A stretch of 59,884 nt of DNA, taken from assembly GCA_035508495.1 (NCBI GenBank), contig DATJMX010000076.1, forward strand, positions 1 to 59,884, given 5' to 3'. Origin of the DNA: Candidatus Binataceae bacterium. GTDB taxonomy: Bacteria > Desulfobacterota > Binatia > Binatales > Binataceae. The notes below the pieces were generated by a model that saw only the letters and a program-made list of their open reading frames with translations, was not told the DNA's origin and did no database searches. Within the stretch, counting starts at the first letter, position 1; each line of letters starts with the position of its first letter. This document shows positions 23,792-32,191 of this stretch, piece by piece. Made by a program: the position numbers and the translations under genes.

Positions 23792-25654
23792 ATGAAACGG
23801 ATCGCATTGGTATTTGCTTTCGGAGCCGCTCTGCTGACTTTCGCGCGCGCGCCGCGCGCGCAGGAGCATCAGGCGCGGGGAAGAATCTTTGTCCTGATGG
23901 TGTGGGACGGGCTGCGCGCTGATTTCGTCACGCAGCGCGACACGCCGAATCTTTATCGCCTCGCGCGCGAGGGCGTGCGCTTCGATCGCCATCACTCGAT
24001 CTTCCCGACGCTGACGATGGTCAATGCGGCCGCGCTCGCGACCGGTGCGATGCCGGGCACCAATGGCCTCGAAGGCAACGTCGTCTACTGGTGGCCAATC
24101 CTGAGCGGATTGCCGAGCGCCGCAAGCAATCCCGCGCTGGCCAAGATGTTCGGCGCGCCTTACTTCATGGAATCGACGACCGCGCTCGAAAAGCTCAACG
24201 CTCCGGATGCGCTCGCGGGGCGGATGCTCGGGGTTGACGCGATCGGGCAGGAAGTCGAGCGCGAAGGCGGTTACGTTGCGGTCCTCGGCAAAGCGGGGCC
24301 GACCTACCTCTTCGACGATCGCTTCAACACCGTGCAGAACGGCAAGGATTCGCTTAGCCAGCCGCATCAGAATTATCTCTTCGTCTCCGACGATGCGGCC
24401 GGCCCTCCTGCCGAAGCGGCGGCATTGATGAAAGGATTGCCGTCGCGCGAAAAAACCGGAGTCATCGACGACGCCGCGGACAACTACTTCACTCGCCTCG
24501 CCATCGAGCGTGCGCTACCTGCCGCCAAGCAAGCCGCGGAGCAGGGGTATCCCGCGCTGGTCGTGTTGTGGCAGCACAATCCGGATCTCACGCAGCACTT
24601 TGCCGGCCTCGGCACAACGTCGGCGCTCGAAGCGCTCCAGGCGGATGACGACAATCTCGGCCGCTTGCGCACCGCGATCGATGGGGCAGGAGTCACGGAC
24701 CGCAGCGATCTGATGGTCGTGTCGGATCACGGCTTCGCGACGGTGCGGCTCCGGATCGTGCTCGCGGACCTCCTCGTGAACGCGGGCCTCAAGAAATCTG
24801 CCGACAGTAACGATGTCGTCGTCGCGGCCAACGGCGGCGCCGACCTGATTTATCTCTCGCGCAAGGATTTTCCCGACGAGAACGCGCGCCGCGACATCCT
24901 GCAGAAGATCGTGAACTTCGCGGAGGCCCAGGAATGGTGCGGGCCGATCTTCGCCCGCGACGCCGCGCCCATCGAAACTCTGCCCGAGCCGCGCGGACAC
25001 CGCCGTCATCCCGCGCAGAAGCCCTATCTTGGCGCGGTCGAAGGAACCTTCGCCGAGTCAGTCGTCGGAATTTACAATTCCGACCGCGCACCGGACCTCG
25101 TCGTCTCGATGCGCGAGTCGCAGGACGAGGACAATCGCCATCTGACCGGTCCCGAAAATCCGGGCTTCGTGATCAACAAGACCGGTCAGGCCTCCACACC
25201 GAATAATTCACAGCCGCTCGCACGGCCGATCAAAGGGGTCGTCTACGCCGACGTCGGACCGGGCGGGCATTTCACGACCGGGATGGGAATGCATGGCGCG
25301 GCGGGCGCGCGCGAGATTCACAACTTCTGCGCCGTGCTGGGCCCCGACTTCAGGCGCGGCTTCGTCGATCTCTACTCGACCAGTAATGCCGACGTAACGC
25401 CGACAATCACGCAGGCGATGGGACTCGCGCCGAATATCGGCCTCGGCGGCGTAGCTCCAACGGGCCGTGCGATGACCGAGGCGCTCGCGGGCGGCAAACG
25501 CTTTCCTGGATCCGCGCGCACGCAGAACATGACGGCGACACTGACGCTGCAAGGTGTCGAAGCGATCACGACGCTCAAAACTTCAACGGTGGGAGATCAT
25601 CTCTATCTCGACGACGCGAGCGTCGTGCACCGACCGCTCGGCAGTTCCCCGTAG
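23792..25654 (+). CDS. Exported alkaline-phosphatase-fold phosphodiesterase/pyrophosphatase
   Basis: The 620-aa protein has a signal peptide (MKRIALVFAFGAALLTFARA). A type I phosphodiesterase/nucleotide pyrophosphatase domain follows: VLMVWDGLRADF (metal Asp), FPTLTMVNAAALATG (nucleophile Thr), LWQHNPDLTQHFAG and VVSDHGF (metal ligands), and a further His in GPGGHFTTGMGMHG. The layout is that of the alkaline phosphatase superfamily with two zinc sites. The substrate could be a phosphodiester or nucleotide sugar. ATG at 23792 was preferred over a TTG 6 nt upstream. The last 60 residues form a separate beta-rich tail. It is convergent with the anti-sigma kinase gene. Confidence 0.88.
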   Translation: MKRIALVFAFGAALLTFARAPRAQEHQARGRIFVLMVWDGLRADFVTQRDTPNLYRLAREGVRFDRHHSIFPTLTMVNAAALATGAMPGTNGLEGNVVYWWPILSGLPSAASNPALAKMFGAPYFMESTTALEKLNAPDALAGRMLGVDAIGQEVEREGGYVAVLGKAGPTYLFDDRFNTVQNGKDSLSQPHQNYLFVSDDAAGPPAEAAALMKGLPSREKTGVIDDAADNYFTRLAIERALPAAKQAAEQGYPALVVLWQHNPDLTQHFAGLGTTSALEALQADDDNLGRLRTAIDGAGVTDRSDLMVVSDHGFATVRLRIVLADLLVNAGLKKSADSNDVVVAANGGADLIYLSRKDFPDENARRDILQKIVNFAEAQEWCGPIFARDAAPIETLPEPRGHRRHPAQKPYLGAVEGTFAESVVGIYNSDRAPDLVVSMRESQDEDNRHLTGPENPGFVINKTGQASTPNNSQPLARPIKGVVYADVGPGGHFTTGMGMHGAAGAREIHNFCAVLGPDFRRGFVDLYSTSNADVTPTITQAMGLAPNIGLGGVAPTGRAMTEALAGGKRFPGSARTQNMTATLTLQGVEAITTLKTSTVGDHLYLDDASVVHRPLGSSP

Positions 25655-25669
25655 CGATTCGTTCAACGC

Positions 25670-26095
25670 TCACGATTGTGCAGTCGCGACATGCCACGAG
25701 AGGCGCGTGCAATTGCGCGCGCCGATTCGCTGATACGACGCATCATCGACGAGCCTGCGGACGAGCAGCAATCCCAACCCGCCCTCGGTCCGACTCTCGA
25801 GCGGCGCGTCGAGATCGGGCGCCGCATGCGCGAGCGGATCGAAGGCCTGCCCATCGTCGATAAACTCGATCGCGAGCCTCCCGCCCTCAAAGTTCAGCGC
25901 GATCTCAGCGCTTCCCTGCACCGCCTTATCCGGATAGCCATAACGCTGCAGATTCGTCAGCAACTCCTCGATCACGATCAGCATCAGCACCTTGTCGCCG
26001 GTAGCCAGGCCCTGCTCGACGGCGAACTTCTGCACAAACGCCTCAACCTCGCGCGTAGCGCCCTCACGCACCTGCAATCTCAGTTGGACCCGCAT
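25670..26095 (-). CDS. ATP-binding anti-sigma/serine kinase of the RsbW type
   Basis: The 141-aa protein is a single HATPase_c_2 domain: N box LIVIEELLTNLQRYGY, G1 box IEFIDDGQAFDPL and G2 box EGGLGLLLVRRLVDD. Such proteins bind a sigma factor or other partner and phosphorylate a STAS antagonist on serine. ATG at 26095 gives a start typical of the family (MRVQLRLQVREGATREV); ATG at 26134 is an alternative. No ribosome site is clear. A STAS protein and a PP2C phosphatase lie 3-5 kb away in the same cluster, giving a complete partner switch. Confidence 0.85.
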   Translation of the reverse strand: MRVQLRLQVREGATREVEAFVQKFAVEQGLATGDKVLMLIVIEELLTNLQRYGYPDKAVQGSAEIALNFEGGRLAIEFIDDGQAFDPLAHAAPDLDAPLESRTEGGLGLLLVRRLVDDASYQRIGARNCTRLSWHVATAQS

Positions 26096-26234
26096 GGCAA
26101 TGTAACTATCGTCGCGGCCTTCGCCATTGAACATTCGAAGTCTACCGATCAATTTGCAGTATGTCGCGCTGGCGTCCCGGACCGCGGCGCGGTAGCCTGC
26201 GCGTCGGGTCAATCGACCGACGCGGGGGAAAGCG

Positions 26235-26690
26235 ATGCCTGGATTGGGTAACACAATTAAATATCTCGGAGCGATTTGCGCGATCCTAGCAACCAGCGTC
26301 GCATCCGCGCAGAGCCCCGCGGTCGCGCAAATCAAAACCGTCTCCGGACAAGTATTCATCCAGCGCGGCGCAAATCGCGTTGCCGCCAAAGTCGGCGATC
26401 CGCTCTTTGAGAAAGATACTATCGACACCGGCGCCGACGGCTCGATCGGCGTTACGTTCGTCGATAACACCGTCATGTCCGCCGGTCCCAACAGCGAAGT
26501 CGCGCTCGACCAATACCGATTCGACTCGAACAACTTCAACGGCTCGATGCTGACCGATCTCAACAAGGGCACCATCTCGATGATCTCAGGCGACATCGCG
26601 AAAAGCTCGCCGGATGCGATGAAAGTAAAAACGCCTTCGGCGATTCTCGGCGTGCGCGGTACTCACTTCGCCGTCCAGGTTCCCGAGTAA
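26235..26690 (+). CDS. Exported FecR-domain protein
   Basis: The 151-aa protein has a signal peptide (cleavage after ASA near residue 25) and a FecR domain: IKTVSGQVFIQRGANRVAA, DTIDTGADGSIGVTFVDNTV and KVKTPSAILGVRGTHFAV. Unlike sigma regulators of the FecR type it has no membrane span or anti-sigma part, so it is a periplasmic FecR module of the kind often encoded beside CHASE2 proteins. GGGGGAAA precedes the ATG. The next gene starts 8 bp downstream, so the two are co-transcribed. Confidence 0.85.
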   Translation: MPGLGNTIKYLGAICAILATSVASAQSPAVAQIKTVSGQVFIQRGANRVAAKVGDPLFEKDTIDTGADGSIGVTFVDNTVMSAGPNSEVALDQYRFDSNNFNGSMLTDLNKGTISMISGDIAKSSPDAMKVKTPSAILGVRGTHFAVQVPE

Positions 26691-26698
26691 TACTCATC

Positions 26699-27280
26699 TT
26701 GCGCCGCTACCTGCTTCTCATCCTGATCTTCGCCGCTGGCTGCGCTCAGCGCCAGGCGTATTTCGTCGTGCTACCCAATGCCGACGGCAGCTCCGGCGCG
26801 ATTACCGTAAGCGACGGTCAGAACTCAGTCCTGCTCGACAAGCCCTATGCCGCGAGCGAGGAAAAGCGCGGCGCCGTAACCGCGACCACCAGCGACTCGC
26901 AGCAGGTCCAGCAGATCTTCGGCAGCGCGCTCGCCGCGCAACCAATCCTGCCAAGCCACTTCCGGCTGTATTTCTTTCGAGATACTGAAACTCTCACGCC
27001 CGAATCAGTCGTCGAATACAAAAAGGTATTCGAAGATATAAAACGGCGGTCAGTTTACCAGGTCGAGGTGATTGGCTATACCGACACGCTCGGTACCCAG
27101 CAGCATAACCAGGAACTATCGCTCAAGCGTGCAGACGCGATTCGCGATCGTCTCGTCCACGACGGCCTCAGCGCAACCTCGATCTCGGTCGCGGGCCGTG
27201 GCGAGCTCGATTCTGCCGTGCCGACGGCTGCGCAGGTTTCCGAGCCGCGCAACCGCCGAGTCGAAATCACCGTCCGCTGA
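26699..27280 (+). CDS. OmpA-family lipoprotein (peptidoglycan-binding)
   Basis: The 193-aa protein has a lipoprotein signal (lipobox FAAGC at about 11-15) and a C-terminal OmpA domain (about 85-193). The domain has LYFFRDTETLTPESVVEYKKV, VEVIGYTDTLGTQQHNQELSLKRADAIRDRL and PRNRRVEITV; the Asp and Arg that bind diaminopimelate are in the YTDTLG and LSLKRA regions. TTG at 26699 is the only start near the signal. It is coupled to FecR, 8 bp apart, and its stop abuts that of the convergent CHASE2-PP2C gene with no gap. Confidence 0.86.
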   Translation: MRRYLLLILIFAAGCAQRQAYFVVLPNADGSSGAITVSDGQNSVLLDKPYAASEEKRGAVTATTSDSQQVQQIFGSALAAQPILPSHFRLYFFRDTETLTPESVVEYKKVFEDIKRRSVYQVEVIGYTDTLGTQQHNQELSLKRADAIRDRLVHDGLSATSISVAGRGELDSAVPTAAQVSEPRNRRVEITVR

Positions 27281-29386
27281 CTATTCGCGCGATTCGCTCA
27301 TCCATTGCACCGCCAGCAGCGTAATGTCGTCGGCCTGTTCGGCGCGGCCTGCGGCGAACTGATGTACATCGTCGCGTACCAGTTGGACCAGCCCTTTCGC
27401 ATCGTCGAACTGCACCGCGCCGAGCAGCGATTCCAGGCGCGCGCCCGAGTAGAAAGCGTCGGCAGGGTTTTCCGCCTCAGTCACGCCATCGGTGTAAAGC
27501 AGAACCAGGTCGCCGCGTTCGAGTCGAGTTAGTTCGACTGGGTAATGAAAGTCATCAACGGTGCCAAGCGGCGGTCCACCCCGCCCGGCTAACTCGATCG
27601 GCAAAGCGCCTTTGCGCACGACAAATGGATTGTCGTGACCCGCATTGACATAGGCAATCTTCCCACTGGCAAGATTGAGTATTCCCGCGAACACCGTCAC
27701 GAACATCATGTCGCCGCCGACACTGGTCATCTCGCTGGTCGAAGCCGATATCTTCGCGTTGGCCTCGGAAACGGCGCGATCGAGCGCCTCGCCGTATCGC
27801 GCAACCGCATCGCGCAACACTTCTTTGGTCATCGCCATGAAAAGCGCGGCGGGCACGCCCTTGCCGGAAACGTCGGCGATCGCAAAGAAGAGCCGGTTCG
27901 AATCGAGCAGCAGAAAATCGTAGAGGTCGCCGCCAACCATCCGCGCTGGCTCGATGAGTGCGTAAAGGTTCAAGTCGCTGCGCTCCGGTGGGCCGGGAAA
28001 ATTATGCGGCAGCAGGCCCATCTGAATCGATCGCGCCGCGCTGAGCTCGCCTTCGAGCCGCGCCTCGATCTGCCGCTCCTTGTCGAGCTCAAGCGTGAGG
28101 CGGCGCTCCGCCGCTTCAGCGGCGCGCAGGTTTGCGCTCAGCATCACGCCGAACCCGGCTATCGAAGCGAGCGCCGGATAGAACGCATCAACAAGCAAAT
28201 GGAAATAGACGAAGGCCGTGAACGCGCCGCCGATAATCACGATTATGAGAGCCGCGAATATCGCAAATGCGACCCGGGGTTTTTCATACGGCAGGACAAA
28301 AATGGCTACCAGACCCGCGACGAGTACTAACAGAAGTTCAATCCAGTAGATTCGCGCCGGTCTGCGCAGCAGGGATCCGCTGATTATGCATTCGGCGAGT
28401 TGGGCGTGGACCTCGACACCAGCCATCAGCCCGGCTGGAGTCTGCCGCTCATCGATCAGACCCTGTCCTTCGAGGCCGAGAAATACAATGTTGCCGTGCA
28501 GCGTCGTGGGTTCGAATGACTTGTCGAGTACGTCAGCGGCCGAAATATAACGAAGCTCATATGACGGCGAGAAATATGGATAGACACGGCCACGTCCGTC
28601 GGTCGGAATGACTATGCCGTCAACCGTGCCGTGTTCGACCCCGTAGGCGTCGGTCGAGATTCCGAGCGCGCCTCCTCCGGCCGCGATGCCTAGCATCTCG
28701 AGGGGAAGTATCGGTACCAACTGACTACTGATATTGACAAACAGCGGCACGCGCCGCGTTATCCCGTCCGCATCCGGATTACTCATTACGACCGCTTGTC
28801 CGCGCGCTGCCTGGATCAGCTCGGGCAAGCTGCGCAGCGCGTATCGAGTGGAATACAGAAATGGACGCGGGTCGCCCCCAGACTCGCGCACTATCGTCAC
28901 GGGCGACGGCCCATGCGCGCCCTCCGGCTTATCCGAGACACCGACCGCGAGGACGGTCGGCACCTGTTTGAATGCGGCCGCAAGCGCCACCTCATTAGGC
29001 GGTAACTTCCGCAACTCCTGCGCCAGAGGCGCGGCCAGATCGGGCACTGCTTCCGCAATCTTCGCGGGCGAGGTGCGATCAGGCTCGGCGAAAATCACGT
29101 CGACGCCGAGAACCAGCGGATGCGCCTCGGCGATTCGCTCTACCAGCTTCGCGACCAGCGTTCGCGGCCACGGCCACTGGCCGTATTTAGCGAGGCTCTT
29201 GTCATCGATCGACACGATCCGCACCGGCAAGGGATGATAGGCGCGTGGCGCGAGCTGTTGCGCCACATCGAAACTGCGCAGCGTGATTGTTTCGAGCGCG
29301 GTGGGATTGACGGCGCGCAACAGGACGACCAAGCCGAGCACGACGAGCGCCGCGCCGCGTCCCGGTACCCTGAAGAAGTCGCGCAA
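27281..29386 (-). CDS. CHASE2 sensor with PP2C (SpoIIE/RsbU-type) phosphatase
   Basis: The 701-aa protein has an N-terminal membrane span (about 13-32), a periplasmic CHASE2 domain (about 35-340; VRIVSIDDKSLAKYGQWPWPR, ending FLGLEGQGLIDERQTP), three membrane spans (about 365-450), a short coiled coil and a PP2C/SpoIIE domain (about 495-700). The phosphatase has PARMVGGDLYDFLLL, FFAIADVSGKGVPAALFMA and LYTDGVTEAENP, including its metal Asp residues. It should dephosphorylate the STAS protein encoded at 30391-30729. TTG at 29386 follows AAAGG by 7 nt; the longer frame upstream overlaps the MBL gene and is rejected. Confidence 0.88.
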   Translation of the reverse strand: MRDFFRVPGRGAALVVLGLVVLLRAVNPTALETITLRSFDVAQQLAPRAYHPLPVRIVSIDDKSLAKYGQWPWPRTLVAKLVERIAEAHPLVLGVDVIFAEPDRTSPAKIAEAVPDLAAPLAQELRKLPPNEVALAAAFKQVPTVLAVGVSDKPEGAHGPSPVTIVRESGGDPRPFLYSTRYALRSLPELIQAARGQAVVMSNPDADGITRRVPLFVNISSQLVPILPLEMLGIAAGGGALGISTDAYGVEHGTVDGIVIPTDGRGRVYPYFSPSYELRYISAADVLDKSFEPTTLHGNIVFLGLEGQGLIDERQTPAGLMAGVEVHAQLAECIISGSLLRRPARIYWIELLLVLVAGLVAIFVLPYEKPRVAFAIFAALIIVIIGGAFTAFVYFHLLVDAFYPALASIAGFGVMLSANLRAAEAAERRLTLELDKERQIEARLEGELSAARSIQMGLLPHNFPGPPERSDLNLYALIEPARMVGGDLYDFLLLDSNRLFFAIADVSGKGVPAALFMAMTKEVLRDAVARYGEALDRAVSEANAKISASTSEMTSVGGDMMFVTVFAGILNLASGKIAYVNAGHDNPFVVRKGALPIELAGRGGPPLGTVDDFHYPVELTRLERGDLVLLYTDGVTEAENPADAFYSGARLESLLGAVQFDDAKGLVQLVRDDVHQFAAGRAEQADDITLLAVQWMSESRE

Positions 29387-29424
29387 GCCAGCGCCTTTAA
29401 AGCTCGATGCGCCTGCCGCCCGCG

Positions 29425-30384
29425 TCAGAGCTCGATTTCGAGCCCGTCGAACGCGGAGGTGACTGTCAGCTTCGGTTTCCCCTCGCGGCTGATCTCTTCG
29501 TAGCGGCGAGTCTCGGCGAGGATCTTCTCGAGCGTCTTGTCGTCGTTGACCGGCTCGTGATGGTACATCACCAGATGCTTTGCACCGGCGAGTTGCGCCA
29601 GCTCGACGCCGATCATGTTGCTCGAATGTCCCCAATCTTCCTTCACCGAGACCTGGTCCGCGAGTGAGTATTGCGCATCGAAAATAATTAAGTCGGCATC
29701 GCGGAAGAACTCGACGAATGGATAGCTGTCGTCGAGCTTGTCGTACTTGTGCTCGGAGTCGGTTGAATAGACCAGCACGCGGCCGTCTTTGGAAAAGCGA
29801 TAGCCAAACGAATCGTTGCCGTGCTTCTGCTGAATCGCGCGCACCGACAGTCCGGCAATTTCGTAGTTGCGGCCCGGTTCGAGCTGGACGAATTCAATCG
29901 TCGCGCCGAGAGACTTGAAATCAACCGGAAAGGAAGGGCCGGCCTGCTGGCGCTCGAACGCCTCGCGCATCGCATTATGACAGCCATAAATGCGAATCAG
30001 GTTCCCGGGAATATACGAGGGCGTGAAAAATGGAAATCCCATCACGTGATCCCAGTGCAGATGCGACATGAATATGTTGAAATGGCTTTTCTTGCCGGGA
30101 CCATCTTTTGCAAGCACACTGTTGCCGAACTCGCGCGCGCCGCTGCCGACGTCGCAGAGTATATATTCGCCGCCGCCGTTCACGATCTCGACGCAACTGG
30201 TATTTCCGCCAAAAGCGCCGCGCACCGAGAACGGCAGCGAATCGATGAACCGATCGATCGATGCCGGGTCTTCGAGACTCTGCCCCCGCGCCGCGAGCAG
30301 CGCGTCGCGAACCTTCGCGCGCATCGCGCGAGCGTTGAGCGGCGCCGGCAACGATCCGCGTGTCCCCCAGAAACGCACTAGCAT
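29425..30384 (-). CDS. Metallo-beta-lactamase-fold hydrolase
   Basis: The 319-aa protein begins LVRFWGTRGSLPAP and has the metal motif SHLHWDHVMGFPFF, a further ligand in STDSEHKYD and in DWGHSSN, and a final YHHEP. This is the MBL subgroup related to phosphodiesterase/RNase Z-like proteins that open with the WGTRGS motif, often encoded beside signalling genes. The reaction here is unknown; cyclic nucleotide or RNA phosphodiester cleavage is possible. It lies 6 bp after the STAS gene and 38 bp before the CHASE2-PP2C gene, so it is an operon member. Confidence 0.85.
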   Translation of the reverse strand: MLVRFWGTRGSLPAPLNARAMRAKVRDALLAARGQSLEDPASIDRFIDSLPFSVRGAFGGNTSCVEIVNGGGEYILCDVGSGAREFGNSVLAKDGPGKKSHFNIFMSHLHWDHVMGFPFFTPSYIPGNLIRIYGCHNAMREAFERQQAGPSFPVDFKSLGATIEFVQLEPGRNYEIAGLSVRAIQQKHGNDSFGYRFSKDGRVLVYSTDSEHKYDKLDDSYPFVEFFRDADLIIFDAQYSLADQVSVKEDWGHSSNMIGVELAQLAGAKHLVMYHHEPVNDDKTLEKILAETRRYEEISREGKPKLTVTSAFDGLEIEL

Positions 30385-30390
30385 CGTACT

Positions 30391-30729
30391 TTACCTACTC
30401 AGGGCCGCCACAGCTTCGGCGACAGTGTCAAAGACCTGCACGACCATCGCGAAGCGGCTGATGGTGAATATCTCCTTGACCATCGGCGTCAGCGCCGCGA
30501 CCGCGAGCCGTCCGCCGGCAGCTTTCGATTGCTTCGAGGACATCATGAGCGAGCGCAATCCAGCACTGGAAATATATTCGACGGCTGAAAAATCGACCAC
30601 GACTTTGGTGGCTGTGTTTCCGACCGCCGCCAGCAGCGATGGCTGAAACTCCGGGCTCGTATCATTGTTGATGCGGCCCTTGGGAGTGAGAATTACTATG
30701 TCGCCCTCACGCCGTTCGCCGATTTCCAT
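30391..30729 (-). CDS. STAS-domain anti-sigma factor antagonist (RsbV-like)
   Basis: The 112-aa single STAS domain has GDIVILTPKGRINNDTS and VVVDFSAVEYISSAGLRSLM. Ser55 (second Ser of SSAG) aligns with the serine phosphorylated in SpoIIAA/RsbV. It is the first gene of the STAS-MBL-CHASE2/PP2C operon and is the probable substrate of the kinase at 25670-26095 and of the phosphatase at 27281-29386. Confidence 0.9.
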   Translation of the reverse strand: MEIGERREGDIVILTPKGRINNDTSPEFQPSLLAAVGNTATKVVVDFSAVEYISSAGLRSLMMSSKQSKAAGGRLAVAALTPMVKEIFTISRFAMVVQVFDTVAEAVAALSR

Positions 30730-30833
30730 AAACCCGCTCCCCCGAAGCTTAAGAACAGTCTCTGAAAATTGTCCAACGCGGCGAGCTATTTTCGGTGTTT
30801 ATCAGATGAGGCGCAAGCGCGCTTTCTCACGTC

Positions 30834-32111
30834 TCAATCGAGATCGGTGATTGTGCGGCCGCGGGTTTCGGGAAGTATCCAGACGAGCGCGGCAGCGATT
30901 GCCGAGAAGATCGCGCCGAGCGACAGCGTCGCGCCAAATCCAACCCGCGCGCCGAGGAACGTGATCGCGAGCGGCGTAAAGAACTGGAATCCGCGCGTCA
31001 CGTTGAGCAGGAGTCCGAGCGCCGTGTTGCGGATCCGCGTTGGCAGCATCTCCGAGATCATCGGCGCCATCCCCGACCACAGCCCCGTGCCAAATCCCGC
31101 GAGAACCATCGCCGATACCAGTAGCCCAGGCGTGCCGACGACGCTCGTGAAGAACAACGTCGGCGGCAGGAGTCCGAGCGCCATCGCGATGCCGTAGGTC
31201 GAAAACGTGGGCCGCCTGCCGATCCGATCGGCGAAGCCGCCGAAGCTCGCGTAACCAATCACCGCGCCGAGCTGCATCGCGATCATCAACTTGCTCGCGC
31301 TCGCGGTGCTCAGCCCGCGCTGCATTTGCAGATAGCCGGGCATCCACGTGTAAGTGAACCAGTATGCTTCCGAGTTGAGCAGGACGACCACGAACAGCAT
31401 CGTCAGGATGCGCCGATACTCGAGCAGCGCGGCGGCCTGGCCACGAGGAGCCGGCGAGCGCGCGCTGCGCAGCCATACGTCGCTCTCCGGCAGCCACATC
31501 AGGACGGCGGCGAGCACGACGGCTGCAGGAGCGGCCGAGACGAGGAACGTCGCGCGCCATCCGATGTGAGGCGCCAGGAATCCAGCGGCCGCGGCCGCGA
31601 GCAATCCGCCCAGCGGCGCGCCGGTCTGCACGTAGGCCGCGTAGCGCGCACGCCGATCGGCAGGTACGCTTTCCGCAACGAGGCTCTGGCCGGGTGCCCA
31701 TCCGCCGCCAATCCCGAGTCCGGTGATCGATCGATATATGATGAGTTGTCCGAGCGAATGACTCGCCGCGCACAACGCCGTGCCGATTCCGTAAATCGCG
31801 ACCGTCGCCGCGATCGTCGGCCGGCGCCCGAAGCGATCACCGAGGAAGCCGAAGACGATACCGCCGAGCGCCGTCATCAAAAGCGACGTGCCGAGCGCGA
31901 GCGAAGACTCGGCGGGCGTCAGATGAAGCTCGCGCGCGACGGGCACGAGAAGGAACGAGTAGAGGAGCAAGTCGTAGAAGTCGAAAATCCACGCCGCAAA
32001 TGCGAGCACGACGATACGAACGTGGCGCGAGCCGAACGGCTCTTCGTGCAGCAACCTCTCGGCTTGCGCTCGGGATAGTGCGGGCGGCGCAAATGATGAC
32101 GGTTGGCTCAT
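30834..32111 (-). CDS. MFS transporter (sugar/aromatic acid-proton symporter type)
   Basis: The 425-aa protein has 12 membrane spans and the MFS loop 2-3 motif GFLGDRFGRRPTI plus its repeat GGFADRIGRRPTF between spans 8 and 9. It also has an early Asp-rich span (AWIFDFYDLLLYSF) typical of the aromatic acid:H+ symporter and metabolite:H+ symporter families. The last residues GRTITDLD end the cytosolic tail. ATG at 32111 (MSQPSSFAPP) was preferred over an upstream start at 32192, which overlaps the divergent sppA start. The substrate is probably an organic acid or similar, not fixed by sequence. Confidence 0.88.
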   Translation of the reverse strand: MSQPSSFAPPALSRAQAERLLHEEPFGSRHVRIVVLAFAAWIFDFYDLLLYSFLLVPVARELHLTPAESSLALGTSLLMTALGGIVFGFLGDRFGRRPTIAATVAIYGIGTALCAASHSLGQLIIYRSITGLGIGGGWAPGQSLVAESVPADRRARYAAYVQTGAPLGGLLAAAAAGFLAPHIGWRATFLVSAAPAAVVLAAVLMWLPESDVWLRSARSPAPRGQAAALLEYRRILTMLFVVVLLNSEAYWFTYTWMPGYLQMQRGLSTASASKLMIAMQLGAVIGYASFGGFADRIGRRPTFSTYGIAMALGLLPPTLFFTSVVGTPGLLVSAMVLAGFGTGLWSGMAPMISEMLPTRIRNTALGLLLNVTRGFQFFTPLAITFLGARVGFGATLSLGAIFSAIAAALVWILPETRGRTITDLD

Positions 32112-32191
32112 GCGAAGCAGGTATGGTTGGCTAGCGATGGAGTTAACAGCGCCGCCGTGAAAGTGAAAGGGCGGCACGACGGAGAGTATCA

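Noticed and set aside
28500..28530. GGTTCGAAT resembling a tRNA T-arm
   Set aside because: It lies within the CHASE2 coding region and no cloverleaf can be built around it.
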